From: Protea cynaroides
Taxonomy: Eukaryota; Streptophyta; Magnoliopsida; Proteales; Proteaceae
Length of the DNA: 64,000 nucleotides
Reading direction: 5' to 3'
NCBI GenBank assembly: GCA_028583415.1
Contig: CM053276.1
Span: forward strand, 7,470,663 to 7,534,662
Shown: piece by piece, positions 10,747 to 22,000 of the stretch
Layout of the letters: each line of letters starts with the position of its first letter
Numbering within the stretch: position 1 is the first letter of the stretch
Notes under the pieces: model-generated
What the model was told of the DNA's origin: nothing
What the model saw: only the letters and a program-made list of their open reading frames with translations
Database searches by the model: none
Made by a program: the position numbers and the translations under genes

Positions 10747-13054
10747 TGTCACACCCTAATTTTGGTCTAACCAGAATGGTGTGATGAACCGCTAAATAAT
10801 CAACGGTTCAACCAGGATCTCAAATAGGCTATCCCCGCGTTATCCAACTTGCACACATCCGTAATCATAATCAGAGTAATACACAATAGCGGAAATCTTA
10901 TAATAAGATGAACTGAGAACTAAATGATATTAATAATTTAATAGCAAATTATTCTATATTCAACTGAGACATAAATATTAAATATCAAATACATGTCTGA
11001 ATAAATCCAACAAAGAAACCTATAAAATGTCTAATCAAATACACACGAGTTGCACTCGCAAGAGGAGTCGTGTGTATCCACTTCAGCTTCAGCTTCCATC
11101 GCCGCAACCGTCCCGTACGCAGAAGCATTTACAAAATCTTCAACCGTATAACCTGCATCATCAACTAAAAATATTCGACGTCGAGGGGTGAGCACACAAC
11201 ACGGCTCAGTGAGTAGCCAAAACAATGCAACAATACATATGCATACAAAAAGTCAATTTATATCTTTGATCTGGTTTTAAAGTTTACAGTATGCAATAGA
11301 AAGGTTTAGGTAGCCAAAGGTCGCGTTTATTGACTCCGCCTCTATACACGAGTGTGTGACGTTACCCGAAGATCACGTTTATCGTCAACTCACATGCACC
11401 CAATCATGAACAGTATATAACAAAGGTTAACGGTTATTGCTATATATTGTCATACCAACACGTAAACCCCTATTGGCAAGGGCTGAAAACTGGGCTCGCA
11501 ACTAACCAATCCTAATGCCAAAAAGTGTATCCAAGGCCTCACCCCAGCATCCCTCAGAATGCCCATAGAGATAGAGCTAAGGCCCCCGGTAGAGTCGAGA
11601 ACTACAAGGACCGAGACCACCTCCCCTGATACTCTACGACATAATAGTTCTGCTAAAGTAATGGTGATACGACGATGCTAATGCACAAGACTTGAGTTAG
11701 AGATAGAGCTAAAGTGCTGAGACCCGTGAAAGGTTAACGTTTATTGACGTTCTCATCACACCTCCCCTGATACTCGCTCGCATCAAGCACATCAACCACA
11801 CACATACAAGCACATGCCTATTCCTATCATCATCATCATCATCATGTTATAAACAATAAAGTAAATATGCATGAACAAGTAATAGAAATATTGGATGGCA
11901 TGTTGTATGCACATTACAAACATATTCGCATAGAATCAAGCATAGCATAGGATTCAAGAAAATAGAAAACAGTTTATTATTAACCAATTTAGTTTGGAGT
12001 TAAGGTTCCTCACCTTAGCTTGCTAATAGATACTTTTTCAAGCTTTAGAATCACCTTCACAGTGTTATTATATTGCTAGAAGATCTAACAAAGTCGATAG
12101 AATTTAATTAGAATTTATTCAGAATTAAAAACCATGTTGTTAACTGAGGGGTCGGAGGTAGGGTCGATGCTAGGGTCGATGGGTCTATCGACCCTTCCCT
12201 CTTTCTGAACTTCCCGAATGCTAAGGGTCGATGGTCAGGAATACCTAGGGTTGGATGGTCTATCGACCCTGGGTGCGACCCTTGGTGCACTTTGGTCCAA
12301 TTCCCTCTTTTAATCCATTCTTCGTGTTTGGGATCCTATGGCTTGCTCCTACATTCCATTCTACATTCATTCCATGGTCTGAAACCATGTATAACCCACC
12401 TAGATAGCTTTCATGCATTCTTCTATGGTTTTCCATGGAAACCTAACCATAGATTGGTGGTTTGGGTTTCTTCGAGATCACCCTCTCAACAATTACTAAC
12501 CTAAGGTCTGTAGAAATTCATAGAATTAGTATCCATACCTGAGAAGATTACTCCTTCTCTGAAATTCTTCTCCTTTTTGCTAAGTTCTCTTGTTTGCCTC
12601 TCTTTTTCCTCTTTTCCTTCTCCTCTCTTTCTCTCAATTCAATTAGGGTTGTGAAAGGAGTGAAAGTGGCTTAGGGACGTCCTTTAAATAGACTAGGAAT
12701 ATCCTAAATAAGTCCCTCTAAGATTTGAAAAGAATCCTATTCGAAAATATGGAAATTTCCTAATTTCTATTTTCTACGGTAACCGAGGGTCGATGGGAGG
12801 GTCGATGATCCCGTCGACCCTAAGGTCTTAAGCTGTCCGACCCTCCTTTTAAAATTGAGGGTCTGACTTTCTGCTTTGGAGGTCTGACCCTGCTTAGCTG
12901 GGTATGCGACCCTTCCCCTATTTTAAGTGTTTTTGGGTTGATTTGATACCTGGGATCTCGATCTCCTTCACGCCCTTGGTCCATTTGACTCGACCATGAT
13001 GGGTAAACCTGGTTCAAGGTGGTAAAACCGGGTTAGATTGACACAGGTCTTACA
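10747..13054 (-). mobile_element. Gypsy solo LTR, subfamily B, inserted in G1 pol
   Basis: A 2308-bp minus-strand LTR (TGTAAGACCTGTGTC ... AGGGTGTGACA) with a perfect duplication TGAGG (10742-10746 and 13055-13059). The flanks rejoin in the middle of the G1 pol phrase DPHL-K. It bears GGGTCGA-type motif clusters near 12150-12290 and 12785-12910 where A-type LTRs carry ACCGGT, a TATTTAAA box near 12683-12690, and the small conserved ORF. Confidence 0.94.
11031..11165 (-). CDS. Conserved small ORF in a B-type solo LTR
   Basis: 44 codons plus TAG. In this copy the frame also stays open upstream to an ATG at 11225 (64 residues in all), reading through the acceptor-like TTTTTAG site. Motifs are VDDAGYTVEDFVNASAYG and a cysteine-rich end SSCECNSCVFD. 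Relative to the A copies most of the middle differs, yet length, frame and stop position are the same. Confidence 0.5.
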   Translation of the reverse strand, partial: VDDAGYTVEDFVNASAYGTVAAMEAEAEVDTHDSSCECNSCVFD

Positions 13055-13059
13055 TGAGG

Positions 13060-13535
13060 TGTGGATCCTGTAGGATTGCTACTTTGACCTCGTCTATGAG
13101 ATCCGATGAGATCTTCAAAGCTGCGAACATCAATGTGAACTTATGAATTAAGCCCTGTTCCACTGGATCTCCAGCAGTCTCTAATATATAGTCTTTATTC
13201 TTCTCTATTGAGCCTGAGGCTGCAGCACACAATGCAACGTTTGTACTAGGTCTTGCCTCAAGTATCAATGCCCACTTTCTGCTTAAGGCATCGGCCACAA
13301 CGTTTCCCTTACCCGGATGGTACTGGATGTCACAATCATAATCTTCTAATAGTTCCAGCCATCTCCTCTGTCTCATATTCACGTCCTTCTGAGTAAAAAG
13401 GTAAGTTAAACTCTTGTGATCCGACTTAATATGAAACTTTTCACCATAAAGGTAGTGCCTCCAAGTCTTGATTGCGTGAATGAGCGCTGCTAGCTCAAAA
13501 TCATGCGTAGGATAGTTCTTCTCATGCTCTTTCAA
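13060..13535 (-). pseudogene. G1 RNase H domain
   Basis: Frame containing EHEKNYPTHDFELAALIHAI, the catalytic-type IKSDHKSLTYLF, RQRRWLELLEDYDCDIQYHP and VVADALSRK, all hallmark RNase H strings of Ty3/gypsy pol. It is separated from the reverse transcriptase by a single TGA (13536-13538) where G4 has AGA, consistent with CGA to TGA decay. Downstream it is cut by the solo LTR. Confidence 0.88.
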
Positions 13536-13538
13536 CTG

Positions 13539-14336
13539 TCATGATGCGTAGGTAATCACCTGTTCTCCTTGCATCAACACACATCCAAGACCCAACCCTG
13601 AGGCATCTGTATATAGGATAAATGGCAAGCCTGGTGCTGGGATGGTCAAGATAGGTGCAGAGACTAGTCTTGAATTCAAAGTCTGAAAGCACTTCTCACA
13701 CTCATCTGTCAATATAAACTTTTCTCCTTTCTTGGTTAGTATGATAAGTGGAACGGCGATCCTTGAGTAACCTTCTATGAATCTTCTATAGTAACCAGCC
13801 AATCCAAGGAAACTACGAATCTTCGCAACTGATTTCGGTGCATCCCATCCTACTATGGCTGTGATCTTGCTTGGATCTACCTTGATACCATCTGCAGATA
13901 CTACATGACCCAAGAAGGCCACTTCCTTTAGCCAAAATTCATAGTTCTTGAACTTGGCATAAAGCTTCTCCCTTCTCAACCATTGTAGGGCTGCTCTCAA
14001 ATGTGTTGCATGAGTCTCCTTGTCCTTTGAGTAGACTAAGATGTCGTCAATGAATACGATGACCGAAGTGTCCAACATGTCATGAAACACTCGGTTCATC
14101 AGTTCCATGAACGACGTTCGAGTGTTAGTCAACCCGAATGACATTACAAGGAACTCATAATGCCCATACCTTGTTCTGAAAGTAGTCTTCGAAATATCCG
14201 TTACCTTGATCTTTAATTGGTGATACCCTGATCTAAGATCAATCTTCGAGAAAACCTTTGCACCCTACAACTGGTCAAACAGATCATCGATCCTAGTCAA
14301 AGGGTATCGATTATTAATAGTTAACTTGTTCAACTC
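13539..14336 (-). pseudogene. G1 reverse transcriptase, main part
   Basis: A 201-residue frame (13539-14144) with SFGLTNTRTSFMELMNR, the catalytic FIDDILVYS (variant of the YxDD box), LGHVVSADGIKVDPSK, and the connection region LGLAGYYRRFIEGYSR. It ends with the start of RNase H (LYTDASGLGLGCVLMQG). The stretch 14145-14336 still reads as the preceding RT block (IDLRSGYHQLKIK type) but contains breaks. Confidence 0.88.
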
Positions 14337-14525
14337 TCAGTAGTTGATACATAGTCGTACACTACCGTCCTTCTTCTTGACGAACAATACAGGTGCTCCC
14401 CATGGCGATATGCTTGGTCGTATGAAACCCTTATCTAGTAGTTCTTGTAGTTGGGTCTTCAACTCCTTTAATTCAGGAGGGGCCATCCTGTACGGTGCCT
14501 TAGACACTGGCGCTGACCCTGGCAT
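14337..14525 (-). pseudogene. G1 reverse transcriptase N-terminus
   Basis: Reads PGSAPVSKAPYRMAPPELKE, LLDKGFIRPSISPWGAPVLF and VKKKDGSVRLCINY, the conserved opening of gypsy RT. Where G5 has CIDYRELN this copy has CINY followed by a stop. Confidence 0.87.
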
Positions 14526-15112
14526 AAAGGTTTATCATGAACTCTGTAGCCCTGTCTGGAGGTAGACCTGGTAGATCTTCTGGAAATACATCTGGAAACT
14601 CTTGTACCACATCTAGATCTTCCATCTTTGGCACCTCTGTAGTGATGTCGACAACAGACACTAAGTACCCCACTCCTCCCTTCTCTAAGCATCTCTTAGC
14701 TTTTAGGGCAGAGAGGATCAACTTCTGCTTCCTAGGTAACTTGGTTCCAGTGAAGCTAAACTTATTTCCCTTCTCATCTTTAAACACAAGTTTTCTTTCG
14801 CCACATAATAAGCTAACTGAATAATGGCCTAGCCAATCCATTCCCAAGATGACATCAAAGTCTGCCATCTCAAGTTGAACCAGATTTGCTTCTAGGTTTC
14901 AGCCCTCAATACTAACTGTACATGGCCCATAGCATTCATTCAATGCCACTTCTACTCCCAACGGAGAGCGAACTATCAAGCTTGGGGTTAAATACTTGAT
15001 AGGTAACTCCATTCGCTTCCCAAAAGACATAGAAACAAAGGAGTGCGTGGCCCCAGAGTCAAAGAGTACTCTGGCGGGTACACCAGCTATATTTACAGTT
15101 CCTGAAATTTAA
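14500..15112 (-). pseudogene. G1 aspartic protease region
   Basis: In minus-strand order it has a protease start with the DSGATHSF-type active site around 15050-15070, then FDVILGMDWLGHYSVSLLCG (14868 downward), then CLEKGGVGYLVSV and QEFPDVFPEDLPGLPPD, which lead into RT. The only long uninterrupted frame is 14500-14868. Stops upstream (for example in the GCTGAAACC region near 14900) mark decay. Confidence 0.8.
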
Positions 15113-15690
15113 TTATCCCTTAGTTCTACATGCTCACACACAACAAAATAGTAAGACAAATAGTAAGGGACGTAATCATACCAGTAACCACATCGGGTGA
15201 TGCGGCTGCCTCCTCAGTAGTGACTGCAAATATCTTTCCTTGCTGTGGCAGTTGCTTCTTAGGTAGAGTATAGGTCTTTGCATAATGACCCAATTGTTGA
15301 CAGTTGAATCATTTGACATTTGGGTTTTGTCCAGCTAACTATGACGGTGGTGGTGCAGTAGTATTCCTTGCTGGCACCATAGCAGACTAAGCTCTGTATG
15401 GGTGGAATGGTCTAGTGTTCCCTTCACCCGAAGTCTCAGTAGCAGGCCCCTTCAGTCCCCTGTTTTGAGCAAAGAAGCTGTCTCTTTGGCTTGATTCAAT
15501 TACCCTAGCAATCTGTATAGCCTCATTATACACTTTCTTCTCCAAACCCAAGATTGCTCTTGGATACTTCCTCGCAATCCCATGGTGAACCTGCGGGTGT
15601 TGGTTTCCTCCTCGTGCATGCTTGCTGGAGCGAAAAAAAATAGCTCTTCATACCTCTATTGGTACTCATCAACAGTCGACTGGGATTATT
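15113..15690 (-). pseudogene. G1 gag C-terminus with damaged zinc knuckle
   Basis: Around 15276-15313 the minus strand reads FNCQQLGHYAKT. In G5 the same place is an intact CCHC knuckle. Here the first cysteine codon is TGA and the last cysteine is replaced by Thr, so the RNA-binding knuckle is lost. The rest holds frame breaks in the region that in G5 encodes the ARVIESN and TFATM-type helices. Confidence 0.7.
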
Positions 15691-16468
15691 GCAGATTTAA
15701 GAATTCCTTCTCCATTTGATCTCGAAAGCTCTTCGGAAAGTACTTATCAAAGAAGGCTCCCTTGAATATTTTCCAATTGATCTGAGTGTGCTTTGTCTCC
15801 AAGTATGTCCGGATAGAATTCCACCAGGCATTTGCATCTTCCTTGAGCATGTACGTAGCGAATAGCACCTTCTCATCCTCCGTGCAAGTCATTAGACGAA
15901 AGTTCTTCTCTAATTCAACAACCCACTGTGCAGGCCACAGTGGTTTTCCTGGTTTCCCTGTGAAAGTAGGGGGTTTCAATTTTAAAAACCTATCCACCGC
16001 TCAGCTTAGGTCATTCTGCCCCTGTGAATTCGTTCCATACCATGGTGGTGGGTATGGATAGATTCCTTGATAGGCAGACGACATTGAAAATTGGTGTGGT
16101 GGTTGTAAATTCTGTCCTTGGCCCATCGGGCCAGTACTACCATCCATTGGCAGTGTGGTGTTATTTCCTCCAGACTCAGGCATACCTTCTGTAGGGATAT
16201 ATCCTGGTGGCCTGAACATCTTCAGCATCTCATTCAGGAATGCTTTCTGCTGAGCTTCCATCTGATAAACCAAATTTGTCACAATTGTCTCCGAGTTAGT
16301 GTGAGGAGGTCCTGGTAAATTTATTGGTGCTCTAGGACTCTGCCCTTTTCCACCTTCTAGGTTCAAGTTTTGCTCATCAATAGTTCTTGTTTCCACATTG
16401 TCCTCGTCTTGGCGCACCCTGGAGTGGTGACGCTTTCGTGAGCCTCTACGACCGTTCCCGCCTGCCAT
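15686..16468 (-). pseudogene. G1 gag (N-terminal and capsid-like part)
   Basis: Two adjacent frames. 16001-16468 starts at ATG with MAGGNGRRGSRKRHHSR, a basic opening shared with G5, followed by proline-rich sequence. 15686-15997 has FLKLKPPTFTGKPGKP, LWPAQWVVELEKNF and FFDKYFPKSFRDQMEKEF, the classical retrotransposon gag core. They are separated by one stop just upstream of 15997. The start is supported by the match to the G5 start at 57782. Confidence 0.87.
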
Positions 16469-16813
16469 CTCAGATTAATTTTTTTTATATAACAGGGTAA
16501 CCGCCCGGCTTGTGGACTGTACCCTGTGGCACCATTAACCCTTGATACTCTTTATATATTTTATGTTTATAAAATTTTCTTTTTACTTGTTATGGTAATT
16601 CATGATCATTCTGCTTGTCACTATGGTTTCCTCACTAGAGCATGTCATTTTATTAATTCCACATTTAATATAGTATATTATGCTCTTTCATATTTAGTCT
16701 CAGGCATCAAACAAGTGCTTAGGGTATGTTTTTATTAAGACTTTCAAATTCTTCTTATCTCAGTTCATCGACTCAGTTAAATGCAAATATGGTCGGTTGG
16801 ACAGAGCCTAAGA
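16469..16813 (-). other. G1 untranslated leader between PBS and gag
   Basis: About 345 bp, AT-rich and non-coding. It is useful as the reference for G5, whose leader is five times longer because of an inserted segment. The shared parts are the PBS-proximal CTGAGTCGATGAACTGAG string and the CTGAGATGGCAGGCGG sequence around the gag start. Confidence 0.75.
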
Positions 16814-16825
16814 TCTCTGATACCA
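16814..16825 (-). other. G1 primer binding site (initiator tRNA-Met)
   Basis: Minus strand reads TGGTATCAGAGA three bases after the LTR end (GTGTGACA ACT). It matches the usual plant retroelement iMet site TGGTATCAGAGC with one mismatch at the end. Confidence 0.9.
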
Positions 16826-16828
16826 AGT

Positions 16829-19155
16829 TGTCACACCCCAATTCTGACTGAACTAGAAGTGTGAGTGAACCGTCACTAAACCAACGATTCACACCAGGAT
16901 CTCAATAAGACCGTGTCCACTCATACAAACCATTGCACATAACCATAATCAGAATATAATAAAATACAGCGGAAGTCTTAAATTAAATGAACTGAGTTCT
17001 CTATTGATAATTTAAATAAAAGATCTAATTATTCTTCACACCAAAACGTAAATAAATATCCTTAATTTAAATAAAAGATCCAATTATTCTTCACACCAAA
17101 ACGTAAATAAATATCCTTACATCAATCGTAAATCCAACTGAAAATAAATAAATAAACTAAACAAATCCTAGAGATACACGCAGAAAGGGCACTCGCATGA
17201 AGCGTCATGCTCGTCCTCTCCTGCTTGCACTTCCAAAGCAGCAACACCTCTATACATCAGAGCGTCCATGTAATCCTCCACAGTATAACCTGCATCAACA
17301 TCTAAAAACATGTATATATATACAGGGTGAGCTCACAACTTAACTCAGTAAGACAATCAAACAATGCAACAAACATATGCATGAGTAACATTCACATTAT
17401 GGTCTAGTTTAAGTTTGTAATGTACTATAGAAAGGATTGAAGGCCACCGCACCTCTATACACGAGTGTGTGAAGCCGCCCAATGGATCAAACACCACTGT
17501 CGTCCCACATGCACCCACCATGAAATAGAGATAGAATTAAAGCGTCCGAATCAAACACCGCCAACACTTCTCCTGATACCCTACCCATACCAACACGTAA
17601 GCCCCTATTGGCGAGGGCTTACAAACTGGGCTCGCAACTAACCAATCCTATATGTCATCACAGTAGGTCCTATCCCAGCACAGCTCCCTACAGCATAGAG
17701 ATAGAGCTAGAGTCTAGTGGCCAGGCCAGAGACCACAGTGCCACTTCCTCCCCCTGATACGCTACCCGCACCAAGCATGCTAAGACAGAATGATACGAAA
17801 AGGTGTTACTGTGAGGAATGATTCCAGACCCTCAGCCCTTCCCATTCCACACACCAACGAAAACAATCACATGCCTAACAGTCACATCCTAGCATAGCGA
17901 GTATGCATGAAAAATAATAATAATTGAAAGTAAAGGATGACATGTGAGTATGCACAAACATCAGTCCACAGAATCATAGTTATTAACAACGTTTTACTGT
18001 TATTAGATTATTAGGGTTTAGGTCAAATTCCCTTACCTGACACTTGTTTGATGCTTGCTCCACGTCACAGAATCCAAACTTGCTATCACAAGGTCCTATA
18101 CGATGTTAGGTTTGAGTTAGAATAGTATTTCTTAGGGTTTACGTTGGTCGGAAAACCAACAAGGTCAAAACACTTCTCACAGAGCAGACCGGTCGCAGGT
18201 ACCGGTCGTAGGTACCGGCCGCGGCACTGTGGGGAAAGGTGCGACCGGTATGGTCGACCAGTCCCCATAGACCAGCCTCCTAGAGATACCGGTCGCAAGT
18301 ACCGGTCGCATAGGGTGCGACCGGTATGGCTTGCGACCGGTATGGTCGACCGGTATGTCTCCGGGAGACCATAAACCCGGTTCTCACCTTCCGTCGATCA
18401 TCCCCTATTGATTCTAGGGTTTCTCCTACACATTCTAGGTCTAAGCAATGAGTTAGAGTAGTTTTCCACTCCATTCAAGTCCTAGTTTCGATGGTCTTCA
18501 ACCTAGAACTTGAATCTTGGGTTTACCGACTAGATTAGGGTTTGTCGGCAAAATATGGTTTAGATTAATACCTCACTTTGCATGGTATTGATCCAATCAT
18601 GACTATCCATTCTAGAACGATTAAAGTAGAGGATGATTTAAGCACTTACCGTTGGTTTACAGTAGAGAGTTCTTCGTCCAACGGCAATGGCGGCTCTTCC
18701 CTCTCCTTCCTAGCTTCTTCTCCTTCTTCAACCTCTTTCTCCTCTCTAGGGTTTGTGAGGATCAATGAGAGAGATTTTAGGAGGTTTAAGGGTCCTTATA
18801 CAGGCTAGGGTTGAGTTTAGGAAGTCCCCTTATGATAGGAAAGTCTTAGAGTTTGAAATTTAGAAAGTGGGACCCGTAGAGATCCATTTCTGAATCTAAG
18901 TGGTCTGCTGCGCAGGCTATACCGGTCAACCAGTACCAAGACCGGTACCATCAACCTGTATGAAAATAATATCATGTAATTTTGTCCATTTTCATACCTG
19001 GTTGTCATCCGCTCGTCCCGTTTGGCCTGGTGATGATTGGAAGACCTGTTACGACATGAATTAAAGGTTTAGATCGGGTTCATGGAGTGCGGGTCTTACA
19101 ACTCCCCCACCATTAAAAGAAATTTTATCCCCGAAATTTGCATGTAGGTTTCACA
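16829..19155 (-). repeat. G1 5' LTR (subfamily A)
   Basis: A 2327-bp minus-strand LTR from TGTGAAACCTACATGC (19155) to GGGGTGTGACA (16829). It includes the extra 55-bp leader 19101-19155 with a polypurine copy, ACCGGT clusters near 18180-18365 and 18920-18960, a weak TATA region near 18796-18803, a 55-bp tandem duplication (17010-17064 and 17065-17119) absent from the 3' LTR, and the conserved small ORF 17168-17302. Confidence 0.92.
17168..17302 (-). CDS. Conserved small ORF in the G1 5' LTR
   Basis: Same length (44 codons plus TAG), frame and position as in the 3' LTR. The SCECPF end is intact. Function unknown. Confidence 0.45.
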   Translation of the reverse strand, partial: DVDAGYTVEDYMDALMYRGVAALEVQAGEDEHDASCECPFCVYL

Positions 19156-19262
19156 GTATCCTAGGGTTTGACCTAGGAATCAGAATCCGCATAGTTCGGA
19201 ATGGATAACCCTATTTGGGTCAAAATATGGGTAAATATCCTAGTGGATCCATGGATAGTCCG
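19156..19262 (+). repeat. H2 tandem array, middle fragment
   Basis: Resumes the 135-bp unit exactly where G1 cut it (GTATC CTAGGGTTTGACC). It runs to GATAGTCCG, where the next solo LTR is inserted. Confidence 0.85.
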
Positions 19263-21643
19263 TGTAAGACCTGTATCGAACTAACCGGTCTTACCACCTT
19301 GTACCAGGTCTACCTATCATGGTCGAGCCAAGTGGACTAAGTGCGTGATGAAACCACAAGACCAGGTATGAAGTCTAACTCAAAAATAGTCAAATATGAG
19401 GGTAGGGTCGCATGCCTAAACAGGTGTGACCGACCCCACCTCAAAAGAGTCCAACCCATGACTTTTTAGTCGTAGGGTCGCATGACTAAAAAAAGGTAGG
19501 GTCGATGGATTCTGCGACCCTACGTCCGACCCTACGATAACAGTCAGAAACCAAAAATTAGGAAACCTTCCTAATTCAAAGGGGGTCTTTCCTAAAGTCA
19601 TTGAGACTTATTATGGAGGGTTTTCCTCTATAAATAGGACGTCCCTTAGCCTCTTTCATTCCTTTAGAACCCTAATTGAAAGTGAGAGAAAGAGAAGAGA
19701 AGGAAAAGAAGGAAACTTGAAGAAGAAGACTAAGGAAGAAGAAATTCAGAGAAACCTCTGAATCTCAACAAATCCAAGGTATGAACCTAAATCTCTACCT
19801 GAATTGGGAGCCTAGAATAGTTTATGAAGAACATAGGATTAGGAGAAACCCAATCCATTTATGGATAAATTCCAAGAGATTCCATGGAAAAGATCATTAT
19901 GGACAATGAATGGTGTATAAATTGTAGTTATGAGCCATAGAACAATCATAGGATGGACCATGATAGTAAGCCAAAGGATTCAAACATGAAGGAATGGACT
20001 TTAGAATGAAAGGTCAACACAGAATACGTGTGGTCGCACGTAGGGTCAAATGATATCCGACCCTATGAGACCATATGATCGACCACATGCCCTCGGGAAG
20101 TCCCAGGGAGGGTGTGGTCGCACGTACGGTCGAATGGTATCCGACCCCATCTGCGACCCTACACCCTAGGGTCGCAGAAACTGCTACCCTAGGTGCTACC
20201 CTACCTGCGACCATACCCCTGTGGTCGCAGAAACTGCTACCCTAGGTGCTACCCTACCTGCGACCCTACAGTTTCTGTTATTCTAAACATATTGGAATTA
20301 ATTCTAATTAAAATCTATCGACTTGTTAGGTCTTTCGAGTGATTTAAAAGTGAATTATAAAGCTTGAACGAGGATCTACTAGCAATCAAAGGTGAGGGAA
20401 CAAGACCTAAACTAATTGACTAATAATAAACTATTTTCGTTTATTGAGTCCAATACCATGAATGATTCTATGCTTATATGATTGTAATGTGCATATCACA
20501 TGTCATCCACTATTCCTGTTATTACTATTCATGCATATTTAATTCAGTTTATTTATAACATGATGATGATGATGATGCTAGGAATAGGCATGTGAATGTT
20601 TGTGTGTGGTTAGTGTACTTGATACGAGTGGGGCATCAGGGGGAGGACGTGACACTGTGGTTCATCCTGGTCACCAGACTCTAGCTCTATCTCTACTCAA
20701 GTCTTATCCACTAACATCGTCGTATCGCCATTACTTTAGCAGAACTATTACGTCATAGGGCATCAGGGGAGGTGGTCTCGGACCGTGTAGTCTCTAACTC
20801 TGTCGGGGGGCCTTAGCTCTATCCCTATGGACGTATTGAGGGATGCTGGGGTGAGGCCTTGGATACACTGTTTGACATTATGATTGGTTAGTTGCGAGCC
20901 CAGTTCGCAAGCCCTCGCCAATAGGGGCTTACGTATTGGTATGGCTAGAGCATCAGGGGAAGTGTGATGCGGTGCGGTCCTAAGCACTTTAGTTCTATCC
21001 CTATTCCATGGTGGGTGCATGTGGGGGCGGCAATGGTGTTTGATCTATTGGGCGATTCCACACATTCGTGTATAAAGGTGCGGCGGCCACCTACCCTTTC
21101 TATTGCACATTTGCAAACTTATGAACTAGACCAAGATATGAACTGGATGCATGCATATGTTTGTTGCATTGTTTTGTTTGCTCACTGAGTCGTGATATGT
21201 GCTCACCCTTTTGACGTCGAATATTTTTAGTTGATGATGCAGGTACCACCGTAGAAGATTATATAAATGCTCCGATTATGGACATGCGGTGGCGATGGAT
21301 ACTGAAGTTATGATGGAGTCGCATGATTCATCATGCGAGTGCAACTCTTACGTTTTCGATTAGATTTTATTTAAATTATACAGACGATGTAATTGATTAA
21401 ATTATTTTATTTTATGTCTTAATATTTTTGAAGATAATTGAATAATTTATTTATGTTATCATCTTTAGACTCTCAGTTCATTTAATATTAAAGACTTCTG
21501 CTATCGTGTATTTATTCTAATTATAGTTGTGGATGTGTATGGTTTAAGCAAACGGACACAGCCTATTCGAGATCCTAGTTGAACCGTTGGTTTATTGGCG
21601 GTTCATCACACCATTCTAAATAGTACAGAATTGGGGTGTGACA
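19263..21643 (+). mobile_element. Gypsy solo LTR, subfamily B, inserted in H2
   Basis: 2381 bp, TGTAAGACCTGTATC ... GGGGTGTGACA, with a perfect duplication GTCCG (19258-19262 and 21644-21648). TATA box TATAAATA at 19629-19636. Motif clusters of GGGTCGCA / CGACCCTA lie near 19405-19550 and 20030-20270. It is very similar to the solo LTR 40141-42463. Confidence 0.94.
21230..21363 (+). pseudogene. Small LTR ORF, frameshifted copy
   Basis: Begins VDDAGTTVEDYINAP like the other B copies, but a one-base deletion near the AP-YG codons shifts the frame (134 bp instead of 135). The end still reads SSCECNSYVFD in the original frame, followed by TAG. Confidence 0.5.
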
Positions 21644-21648
21644 GTCCG

Positions 21649-22000
21649 AGTGGACTAAGGTTTGGATCCGAATTTGGGATTCTCACAAATGGCCTACGTA
21701 TCGTAGGGTTTACCCTAGGAATCAGAATCCATGTAGTTCAGACTGATGGGTGGATATCCAAGTGGATCTATGGATAGTTCGAATGGACTAAGGTGTGGAT
21801 CCAAATTTGGGTTTCTCCCAAATGGCCTATGTATCCTAGGGTTTGACCTAGGAATCAGAATCCGCGTAGTTTCGGACTGAATAACCTGTTCTAGGTTAGA
21901 ATGTGAGAACTTGTTCTAGGTTTAGGGTTTAGAACCTATTCTAGGTTTAGGATTGAGAACCTATTCTAGGTTTAGGGTTTACTGAGAGGTGAAAATCGTC
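21649..22000 (+). repeat. H2 tandem array, right end
   Basis: Two further 135-bp units (to about 21880), then a short array of AACCTGTTCTAGGTT-type repeats, period about 30. It leads into the stretch shared with H1 (CACGCCTAGATTGTCTTCTAG near 22127). Confidence 0.75.

Larger units (their letters stand above)
7353..19155 (-). mobile_element. G1: complete Ty3/gypsy element (Tekay/Del-like chromovirus), minus strand
   Basis: Two LTRs, PBS, gag, protease, reverse transcriptase, RNase H, integrase with C-terminal chromodomain, and a polypurine tract, all on the minus strand. The perfect target-site duplication GTATC (7348-7352 and 19156-19160) exactly restores the host repeat unit. Pol is interrupted by the solo LTR 10747-13054, and stops and frame breaks make the element inactive. 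Its LTRs start at TGTGAAACC, 55 bp upstream of the TGTAAGACC start used by the other copies. Confidence 0.92.

Noticed and set aside
16814..16825. tRNA-Met-like strings near each LTR
   Set aside because: They are 12-base primer binding sites complementary to the tRNA 3' end, not tRNA genes. No cloverleaf follows.
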